Part shown: positions 55,198 to 64,000 of the stretch, one piece after another
How the letters are laid out: each line of letters starts with the position of its first letter
How positions within the stretch are numbered: the stretch's first letter is position 1
From: Morchella semilibera
Lineage: Eukaryota > Ascomycota > Pezizomycetes > Pezizales > Morchellaceae
Direction: 5' to 3'
Assembly (NCBI GenBank): GCA_009192285.1
Contig: CM018604.1
Span: 1,612,001 to 1,676,000, forward strand
DNA length: 64,000 bases
Notes under the pieces: generated by a model
Told to the model about the DNA's origin: nothing
What the model saw: only the letters and a program-made list of their open reading frames with translations
Databases searched by the model: none
Translations under genes and position numbers: made by a program

Positions 55198-58135
55198 CTA
55201 ACAAATCACACACTTCTCTTTCTGCTCGGCCTCCGATAAACTCGATCTCCTTCCAGGGTGTTGTTGGTGCTGCGCTGAACTGCTTGACGATCCCGCATTG
55301 TTTGCAAACTCCGACATGAGCGTCCTTGCGGCTTCAGCTCTTCTCTGCGCTGCACTCATACCGCCGCTAGCTTGGATCCCGGTTGTAGCCGCTGTTGCCC
55401 CGAGGCTTGCTCTTCGCCCTTGGTTTGCGACCCATGCTTGCTGCTGCTGTTGAATTTGCTGTTGCTGCTGCTGGTACGCGGTCAGGTTCGGTTGTGGCTG
55501 TTGTGGCTGTTGCGGCTGATGTGGGTGCCGCTCATATGGTGGTGGCGGAAGAGCTTCTGTCCCATCTACAGGACGGTGCGTGAACTGCGCCGAGCCTCCA
55601 GGGCGCCGCGGGGGTGGAGGAGGTGGGAGATTCCGGGGTTGCCCGCCCATGGACTGAGAGTGTCCGTGACGTCGTTGTCGTTGCTCCGCATCTTGTTGAC
55701 GGAAACGTTCTTCCTCTTCCTCCTGGAGTTGCATGGCGAGAGCAAAGTCCGCATCGTGGTCTACAATGCCTCCGGAGGCGGTGTCGGTGATGCCGGGAAT
55801 GGTTTCCCAGGCCTCGTCAGGGTCGAGGAGGGAGCGGACTTCCTGACGCGGTGGTGGCGGCGGCGGCGGCGGCGGCGCTTCACCAGCACCAACAGGGCGG
55901 AAATCACCGGAAAGGAACTCGTTATTACGCCCTTGGACATCTACCATACGTTCCCATACTACCTCTTCATGTCCTGCAAAGCCCATATCCGTCACCAACC
56001 CCATGAGCGCGCCAGAGTCCCGTCCGCCGATTACAGTCATGAAGTGATCATTACGGAACAAGATCGCAACATCGCCGGTATTGAGCCCAGATTTAACGAT
56101 ATTGAGCCCGTGTGCTGTTAGCTGCGTCTTGCTGCGATCCATCCAATCTCGTATAATACCTGCGTCTTCGATGATCTGGTCCTCACCATCTGCAAGAGTC
56201 CCGTTGTCAGAAGTGACTCGAGAGATGATTTCGCCTTCATGGAAGAGCAAGGTTTGGGCTTCCTCGTAGTTACAGACTGTCCGCCGCTTCATCGCTACAA
56301 GTACAGGATCAGAGGGGTCTGGAAGCCAGCCATGAACGAGTGGAACTCTGAAAGCGCCATATAGTTCCATTTCCCGTGTGTTTTCAAAATGTGTAGTGTG
56401 TGTACTTGTAGGATTTTCCGCAGAGTAGAAACGTGGGTTGACGTTCATACCTGTATGGAGTGTTAATAAGAATGCGAATAGGTCGCTAACATCTGGGAAA
56501 CCCCCTGCATCGCCGCCACGATCCATGAGTTCCTGGAATACACCGTCCAGAAGGAGTTCCAGTGATATTTGTTCCCGCGACTCAAGTACCTCCCAGAGAG
56601 CTGTTTTATTCCCCACAGGGGTGGAAAGTATTAACGCATTTACAAGAGCTAGCAATGGGCACGGACCATTCGCATTTTGCAGAAGAATTGGGGAGCGACG
56701 TAGGGGGGCATTGGGAACTGATGGGTCAGTCCAGCCTATGTGTTTAATTTGGTAGATCTCAGTAGTTGTATTTGCGGAAGGAGGCGGCGGGGGCGGGGGT
56801 CGGATATTCAAATTTTCCACCGCATCTACAGGTATGGGCGGTACTGGCCTTGATTGTTCCAGTGGAGGGATTGGCGGGTCAGCCCTTTCACTACTATCAC
56901 CCCCTGTAGATGGAGGCGCTTTAGCGGGTTTCTGAGAGCCTTCTTCGAGTCCCGCAAGGCGGTGCTCCTCTTCCCAGAACTCTGCCTGTAGCCGTTCCTC
57001 TCTCTCCCTCTCCTGAGCCTCTTCGTTGCGGCGTTGGAGCTCCGCACCAGCTCTGGCACGTCTGTCTAGCTCTTCCTCCCAGGTTTTTGCGACATTACCC
57101 TCTTCTTCGTCCCCCCCCCATCCATCCATACCCACTGCCGGGTACCCCCTTCTACCGGGAAGTGCCCTTGTAGTGGATGCATCGAAAGAAGACAGGTCCA
57201 TTTCTGGATCGAACCCCACTGAAGAAGCTGTGGATGCAATCGAGAACTGTCTATCTCTATCATCCGCAGGTCGTGCGGGGGCAGCAGGCTGAAACCGCTG
57301 GGGCTCAGGAGCATCATGTCCTCTAGTGGGGTTTGAATGGGCAGGAGCTTTTGAGGAAGCACTAAAGTTGTTAGTCGGGTTATAGAATGGCGAAAATTCA
57401 TTAAACGGTCTATCAGATCTGTTGAAGTTGGCAGCCATAGGAGAAGAAGCTACATATATTTTGTCATTAGTAAAGGTCCGATTGGCCAATGATGTTTGAT
57501 AAGAAAGTCAACTTACTATCTTCGCTTTGTCGCCTATCTATAGGTGTTTTTTCGTCTCCCCATATATCCTCTGGGTTTTCGTCTCCTGTGACCAGCGCGC
57601 CATGCATCGTTGCCTCTGCACCCTTCTCAGGCTCACGATGCGTGACAACTTCTACCTGCTGCTTCTCGTGAGCGGGCATAATGTGCGTGTGAACCTCAGT
57701 ACTCTCAGCTGGTGCCTTCATCTTCCCGCCACCAGGTCGCAGAGCCTCGGGCATATCCGCACTCTCGAGGCTCCTCCTTGGTGTCTCATCACCCCGTTGC
57801 GAGCCCTCGACACTTCCAGTACCAGCACCAGCACCAGCTCTCAAACTATCTGGCAACATGACGCCGCCTTTCGCAATGGCGCCCTCAGCCCCAGGCGCGT
57901 GACTTATCTGATGAACAGACGGTGATCCAACTCTTAAACTGTCCGGTAAATCCGCCTTTGCAGTGGAATTGCTCTCTGTGCTGGGGCCATGGGACATTTT
58001 CGTCGCTTGCGCTTCTCCGGGGTGTCGAGCTGGTAATAACGAGGATGGATATGGCTCCTGGGTGTCAGTATGAATGGGGTTTGAGCCGTCTGGGTACGGA
58101 GGGATGGTGGCATGTGGATGCTGGTTATGTGACAT
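55198..58135 (-). CDS. MINDY-family (FAM63-type) deubiquitinase with CaaX C-terminus
   Basis: Exon 1 is 58135-57517 and exon 2 is 57449-55198, with a 67 bp phase-1 intron, giving about 956 residues and no frame break. The N-terminal 450 residues are disordered, with a charged helix (WEEELDRRARAGAELQRRNE). The catalytic domain begins near residue 440: LRRSPILLQNANGPCPLLAL carries the oxyanion Gln (about 464) and the nucleophile Cys (about 470), and NDHFMTVIG carries the catalytic His (about 675). Downstream, DADFALAMQLQEEEEERFR is a MIU-type ubiquitin-binding helix, followed by Pro- and Gln-rich sequence. The last four residues, CVIC, form a CaaX box, so prenylation and membrane attachment are expected. 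The family trims K48-linked ubiquitin chains. TATA-like sequence lies about 55 bases upstream of ATG 58135. Confidence 0.93.
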
Positions 58136-61100
58136 TATGGGGGAGGGGGATCACTTGAATGTAGTGAGAGGGATTAAAGTATCGTGGATGTATATATCGT
58201 GAGAAAGAAGAGAGATGAGAAGAAGAATGAGGAGGAGAAGAAAAGAAGAATGAGTTAAGAGCGCGCAAACGCGCGTCTGGGTGACGTTGACGTGGGGTAT
58301 ATCAGTTATGAGATGACGCGGCCGAGGGGGGGGGTGGTTGATGAGGGGAGATGAACGATACGAGAAAGTGGTCGCCTAATTATGAGTTCCGTAATATATC
58401 TATGGCAGATAGATATCGTAGAAGTCTATAAGTCTATTATTGAGGCAGCTTCTATTTCGGAGGAGAACAAGGTTAATGCGGTGATGTTTGCGGGGGGTCC
58501 CTGCTGCTTTATCTGTTTGTTTGATGTCCTATCTCGAGGAGGAGAGATCATGTATGTAGGAGGGGATAAGGCACCGCTATGCACGCCACATCCTGGGACA
58601 GGAACCGGTAGTGTTGGCCTTAAAATCATCATTCTAAGTTTCTGTCACATGGAATTGGGTATGTGGGGAGGGGGGAAGGAGAGGGTTTCTGCTCCATACT
58701 CTAGTCCGTGAGGCTTAGACACCCTTAAGACCCACAAACTGTAGCTCCTGCTCCTATGTCATAGCCCTCCTGTGGCAAGAGAAAAGCATCAGCGGCGCCT
58801 GGAATTCTTTCCTAGCAGCAGTAGCGGCCCTTGCTTTACTCTATATCACGGGAAACAGGTTTGATCCGCGCAGAGAAGAACCGAATGAAACACTGCTTGT
58901 TTTCGTCATCCCGCCTGACCCTGTCAAGGCGGCAATCTTTACCTACATACTTGACGCTACTATAGATAAGATAAGATAAGATAAGATAAGAGATAAGATG
59001 ACAATAGCCAACAGTTACTAAGGGTTAGGTATTATGTAAGAGACCAACCACGGTACTTAGTCGGGAAGAGATGGCTGGGACTCCCTCCCTCCTCCATTAA
59101 GACATCAATACAGAAAGATATTATCATTCAGCTTATCGTCTTACTTCAACAAACCGTTAACCCCCTCAGTCGTAATGGCCTGTTCGCTACTCAGTCAGAG
59201 GTAACCGCACCCCCCTTCTTTCTCAGAGAGACGGGAGAAGGTTTAAGAAGGGATAGGGGGAGGAAATATAACGGCTCCCGCAATCCAGGGCAACCAGTGG
59301 ATAGTGATTTACCTACTTCAACATTGCACAATATAAATCGACAAGCTTCTAGAGCCTATGAGCTTGGTGGGGTTGATACCACTTAATGAGCTGGGGGCTA
59401 CATAATAGAAAAGATGAGGTTTACCCTCAATTTTATGCAAAGCTCTTTCACACAACCGGAAACCGGTATTACCATCACCAGTGAAGCAGTGAGTCTCTTG
59501 ATATACCAAAGATAAACTCCCTATTCCCCGCCTAGATGCATGTAGTCTTGTTCACGGGAAGGCTTTCCAATTTGGACCACTGACAATAGATATTACTATC
59601 AAGCTATGGGTAGGCGCGAATAAATTTGGTCAATACCTCCACCGCGCACCGCGAAAGAGACCTCGACCCAAAAAATATTACGGAGGGTGGTCTTTTTTTG
59701 TTATGGTATACGCCTCTAGCCCCCCTTAGGGCACACAACTGGACATGGAGCTATATTATCTCTAAGCTTTATGCTGCCGTCTTAAGTGGCAATCTTCTAC
59801 CTTCATATATCTTCAAGAAGTGTAGACTAGATTTCTCAATTGATTTGCGAGTGATATCTGGTGAGTCGTATGAGCGTGTCGAGTGACCACTTGTGATTTG
59901 CTAACTGATCATTTTCATTTATGCTTGCTAATAGATCTCCTACATATATAAACGGAGTCTATCCTGACACAACACCTTTTTGTTGCTAGTTGGTTGGGGA
60001 CTGGGCTGTTATGTATCAACCCAGGCTAGGCCAAGGTTGGTATGCCCTCTACATTGAAGTTCACTCGATGGGGATTCCTCTGTTGGAAGGCCCTTTGTGG
60101 GAAGATTACGATATGGAGAGCAAGAAACTCGAGTAGTTTCACTCTTTTACAGGGTTCCATAACGGGCTCTACCAGGAGGGAGAATTAAACTAGACCCCCT
60201 TGTGTTAATAAAAGGACGCCCTATCCTCTCAAGATTTAATACGTCATTAATTGGTGTTTAACCTCTTCTCAACCTGACCGCGAACTTACTAATGATCCTA
60301 AATATCAGTAGTGCCGGACAATATATAAATGAGTAATAGGAGCAAGGGTGGCGGTTCTATATCTATAGCTCCTTTAGGTTTTGACCTATGAGTCTTTGGC
60401 TTTACCTCCCATCATAAGGAATAATCTAGCAAACACGCGTACTCGCAAGGGATTCGAAGGAAAGAGTTATAATCTCCCTGCTATTTCTGAGACCTACGTT
60501 ACTCGGGTTACTATCTTATGTGTAACTGGTCTGAACATCTCGGTTCTAGTCTTATCACTAAAGATGGGAGGCTTGGATATGCTCATCCATTGTTTGATAT
60601 CGGAAAGTCAACACCGGGTTCACTTCTTGCAGCAATCCTACTAATTCAGATGCGACGTTGGGGTTTATCCCGTTGGTGGTACCGTCCGCCCTTGTGTCAA
60701 AAACATCTAGATTTACTTCTTGGGGACAGCATCAAGGCCCCATTTAGGAATGCGTCCCAAAATAAATAGGTACCCATAAACTCTGCCCATATCTACCCGA
60801 CCCCTAACTAAACATAGAAGGTGGTTAATCAGAACTGAATATATACTGGGAATGCTTATACTGGACTCGGACGTCTTTCAAGGAAAAGCAATTTCTTCTA
60901 CCCCTATAAATCCAGGGGCTTTGACAAGTTGCAAGACCAGATTATATCAGCAATTTTGATGATTCCGGAGTAAATGATACCCATGAGCGATGAAGAGGCA
61001 TCATACAGTCTATTCATCAATCCAATTCTAGAGCAAGGCTGATGAAGATCCTAACTTTCTTGGGGATAACAGCGCCAAACCAACCAAATGTCTCACCGCA

Positions 61101-61248
61101 ACTCCATCTTCGGCAGATCCCGTTCAGAACCAGACCTGAATGGTAACTGGTCACGGGATCAATAACAACACTTTTTTCCCTCTCTTAATTGGGGCCCCCC
61201 TTATGCTACATACAAATTCCTTTCATCAAATTCCTTTGATCATATTCC
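58136..61248. other. Gene-free region
   Basis: About 3 kb without a supportable gene. The part next to 58136 is the purine-rich leader and promoter of the MINDY gene. It contains a (GATAA)n array at 58964-59000. Open frames around 59.6 and 60.4 kb have no recognisable domain and are not splice-supported. Confidence 0.45.
58964..59000. repeat. (GATAA)n pentanucleotide microsatellite
   Basis: About six perfect GATAA units are followed by AGATAAGATG. Each unit contains the GATA core bound by fungal GATA-type zinc-finger factors (WGATAR), so the array could also act as a clustered binding site. Confidence 0.8.
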
Positions 61249-61758
61249 TCATAGCATTAACCCCACATTGGCCATAGCTACTGAAAGCGTAGCATAAATA
61301 ACCAGGCCTATCCGGACCCCCCCGTTACCAGCGGCAGCAGCAGACTTCTGTAGTGGAGGCTGCTGTAAATATGCCTCATAGCAATCATCCCCCCATTGAG
61401 TTTGATTATAACCGGCAACGCCTAGCGCATTAATGCAGTTGAAGCAACTGATCAGGATCCACCCACTTGTCAGCCTTCCCTCCGTATGATAGCAGTATTC
61501 ACGTCTGTTTAGGGCCTACCTAGTGCTGGTTCTGGTATACGACGAATCGCCGCAGATGCACATCGTCTCATCGTAGGTTTTCTCCCGCGATTGATCACTA
61601 TCAATGTTGTAGCCGCAGCTCACAGATAGAGCTCGAAATTCGAGGCATGCTGCTTCTCTGCAGGCGTCGGCGGTGGTTTGTGCGTTGCCCGAGCGGCACG
61701 CGAGAGCTACCAGCCAGAGCAACAAGAATTGAAACTGGGGCCGAGATAACAGCAGCAT
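61249..61758 (-). CDS. Small secreted 8-Cys protein with GPI-like tail
   Basis: Exon 1 is 61758-61520 and exon 2 is 61447-61249, with a 72 bp phase-2 GT-AG intron; the product is 145 residues. The N-terminus is a signal peptide (FLLLWLVALACRSGNA, cleavage near residue 26). The mature part has eight cysteines in the order DACREAAC, VSC, MCIC, SCFNC and DDC, i.e. C-x3-C, C, C-x-C, C-x2-C, C. It ends in a hydrophobic tail (VRIGLVIYATLSVAMANVGLML) after a small-residue stretch (SAAAAGNGG), as expected for GPI anchoring. The pattern is that of fungal cell-surface or effector-like CFEM-type proteins, although the spacing is not a strict CFEM match. A TATATAA run about 60-68 bases upstream supports the start. 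No function is assigned. Confidence 0.75.
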
Positions 61759-61817
61759 ATTTACGTATCAGGGAGCGAGGGAACTCAAGGAAGGTTTGGG
61801 GGGGGAGGTTGTCAGGA

Positions 61818-61826
61818 TTTATATAA
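61818..61826 (-). promoter_or_regulatory. TATA-like box of the small secreted protein gene
   Basis: TTATATAAA on the minus strand is located 60-68 bases before ATG 61758. Confidence 0.45.
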
Positions 61827-63862
61827 TTGAGCCCCAAGAAAAAAAAACAAAAAACAAAGCACGTGCGCGCGGTTGACTGATAAAAAAAAGCCGCACTGAC
61901 TTGAATCTTAAGGTGTCTACAGATGCACCTGTTCCGATCGAGGTGTCTTACACGGAGTAGGACTGAGTAAATGGAAATGATGGGTGCGAGTGATAGTTTG
62001 TGTTTCACCGCCTCCAACCTCAGTATTAGCTCGGGCCCAAACAAATAACCGCAGCGCTAGCTAGGCGGCGCCTACTTAAAATTGCATCGCCTTTGGTACC
62101 TGAAGATGCAACCTTAGATACCCTCCCCTCCCTCTAAGACGCCTTTCTAAAACACCACCCAATCACACCAACTAAAAGGTGTTTTAGGCGTCCATTATTA
62201 ACATTTCTTGGTCCATATTCCAAAGTAAAGCCTTTCCAGTGACTGGATCAGTTGAGGAACTACTACTACGTTTATCTCGGAATCGGCGGGGATGGATAGG
62301 GATCCAGGTCAATGGGATTCTACCTTATCGAAGCTCTCCTAATGGAGGGAGAGGGAAAGGCCCATGAACTGCTCTAATACCTAGACGTTGCATATATGCA
62401 CTTAGGTAATGAACATATGCGCGCCCCGTCCGCCGACCATTGATGCGCCATCATCATCTTCTCCATCATCGAGCACTCATACCACGCAAGCTTCTTCTTC
62501 TCTCCTCCTCCAAACAGCTGGTACGGAAACACCCGCATGGAAACAAAACATACATCACCGATGGCCCTACCTAAAACCAGAGTCTACATATTACATATCC
62601 AGGTATATATCTGCCCACATCCACGCATGTCTTGTAATGCGCTGAGCCCACTAGTTAGCCACATCCACATCGTATATAATTCCACATCGAAAAAAAAAAA
62701 AAAAAAACTACATCACAACCAATCCACCCCCACCGCCAATTCAGTTTCGACCACCACAACCCAACCAAGTATACTAGCCAGGTCACATATTCCAAACATG
62801 ACACTTCAGATCGCGACCGAGATGACCGGTCTGTCTGCCTGTCAGTCTGTCGGTCGATAGAGTAGGTATATATATACCGTCCATACTATCCATCATATTC
62901 GCCGCCCAGTGGCAGCAGCAGCCCATGCACAAAGTAATTGGCCAGTCCCACCCAGTCCCCAGCCAACCAGGCCGGCTATCACTTTTAGCAGAGCAGTGGC
63001 ACATAACCCTATAGAAGCAGGAGCCACAGAACGGACGGAGCATGACCGTGCACGTAAGACAGACAGGTGCACATCACATCACCCCCACATCCCACCTATC
63101 TCGACGCTCCAAGTGTTCCAGCCCAGATCACTCTTTGAGCTCACACACGCCCTCTCTCACTCTCTCACTCTCTCACTCTCTCTCTCTATCTCACTCTCTC
63201 TCAGGTGAGTGCCCATGGAGGTACAAGGAGGTCCAGGTTTTATACTGGTATACTACTATACTCTACGTATACAGCTAGCTAGCTATCCATAATTCATCAT
63301 CATCATCATCATCCCAACAACAAAAAAAAACCCAAAAAACCAAATCCAATAATAGTAAAAATAATAATAGTAAAATAATAATAAATAATAAAACATGTAT
63401 TCCCCGTAATTGCCACCGTTTCATTCCGTTTCGTTTCGTTTCCCCAATCCGAATCGTGATTCATAAGTATGTAATAAAAAATGGTGTGTAAAAAGAATAA
63501 AATAAAAAAAAGAGAGACAGAGAGGCGTGATAATAACGAGAACCCCCAAAAGAAATAATTAACCCCAAAGAATTTCATAAAACCATAAACCATAAAGATA
63601 ATAAAAACACACAAAAAAAACTCCCTCTAGCCAAAGAAAAAGAATAAGACAAAAGAGACATTTTCCTGTCCCGTATAGACGAATGTTCCTAAACGCAGTA
63701 GTAACAATAATGATAATATACTCTCACGGGTGCAATAATCCGCCAAAGGGGGAAAAAAAAAAAAACCTGTCCGCCCAATCATTCCCCCTCCACCCTCTCC
63801 CTCTCCCTCTCCCTCTCGGCCACCGCCTCGTCCTCCTCCACGCCCTGAAGCCAACCATGTAG
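61827..63862. other. Right intergenic region rich in simple repeats
   Basis: No supportable gene. Simple repeats: poly-A near 62690-62707, (CTCTCACT)n near 63151-63204, (CAT)n near 63296-63315, (GTTTC)n near 63418-63440 and (CCCTCT)n near 63797-63817. An AT-rich stretch at 63340-63720 is likely the 3-prime region of the gene at the right edge. Confidence 0.5.
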
Positions 63863-64000
63863 TCACGCCATCTCCGCCTGGGCCTCCGCCTGCTGGGCCT
63901 GCGCACTCCCGCTCCCGCTCCCACTGCCATTCCCATCCCACATAACCTCGAGCCTCAGCACCGCATCCGGGAAAAAGATATCCAGCACCATCTCCTCCAA
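63863..64000 (-). CDS. C-terminus of a gene running off the right edge (partial)
   Basis: The minus-strand frame is open from the window end to the TGA at 63865-63863, 45 residues: LEEMVLDIFFPDAVLRLEVM, then a Gly/Ser run (NGSGSGSGS) and an Ala/Gln/Glu tail ending AEMA. The ordered first half (DIFFPDAVLRLEV) looks like the end of a folded domain. I do not recognise the family, and the 5-prime part lies outside the window. Confidence 0.5.
   Translation of the reverse strand: MEEMVLDIFFPDAVLRLEVMWDGNGSGSGSGSAQAQQAEAQAEMA

Overview
The window is nuclear DNA from a filamentous ascomycete (Pezizomycotina; the class cannot be fixed from sequence alone). The evidence is short GT-AG introns of about 50-110 bp with CTAAC-type branch points, a CBM1-bearing AA9 lytic polysaccharide monooxygenase, a GH75 chitosanase, an F-box protein, a Set3-complex Snt1 homologue and an intron-bearing tRNA-Phe. 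More than half of the window has no recognisable gene, so this looks like a repeat-bearing, fairly expanded fungal genome rather than a compact one.

Layout. 3.3-8.0 kb (+): a four-TM DUF1772 protein, then a long disordered CCCH zinc-finger protein that I assembled from four exons. 9.1-10.6 kb (-): a GC-rich stand-alone tryptophan synthase beta-type enzyme. 11.4-12.7 kb (+): an unidentified protein. 15.5-16.7 kb (+): AA9 LPMO with CBM1, convergent with a small coiled-coil protein at 16.9-17.3 kb (-). 18.9-20.5 kb (-): F-box protein. 20.5-27.3 kb: gene-poor, with a tRNA-like Pol III unit at 21.15-21.31 kb. 27.3-29.8 kb (+): methanol/alcohol oxidase (GMC, AA3_3 type). 31.9-33.8 kb (-): berberine-bridge/AA7-type FAD oxidase, with a LINE-like scrap between the two oxidases. 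35.7-44.5 kb (-): the very long Snt1 homologue, full of coding minisatellites. 50.5-51.3 kb (-): GH75 chitosanase. 54.6 kb (-): tRNA-Phe(GAA). 55.2-58.1 kb (-): MINDY-family deubiquitinase ending in a CaaX box. 61.2-61.8 kb (-): small secreted 8-Cys protein with a GPI-like tail. At the right edge: the C-terminus of a further minus-strand gene.

The genes suggest a saprotroph or symbiont that handles polysaccharides: LPMO (AA9), two flavin oxidases whose families make hydrogen peroxide (AA3_3 and AA7), and a chitosanase. Co-location of AA9, AA3_3 and AA7 within 18 kb is seen; cooperation between them is only inference.

Two patterns run through the window. First, the 8-base palindrome TACATGTA occurs about two dozen times by eye, all in gene-free DNA, often in pairs, and once as an apparent 6-base insertion in one arm of a hairpin element. 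Second, some genes carry single-base frame shifts, mostly at short homopolymers: two in the TrpB gene, one in alcohol oxidase, two in the AA7 oxidase and about fourteen in the Snt1 gene. The MINDY, CCCH, LPMO and chitosanase genes have none. Because conserved protein sequence continues on both sides of each shift, local sequence error is the first explanation to test, with gene decay second.
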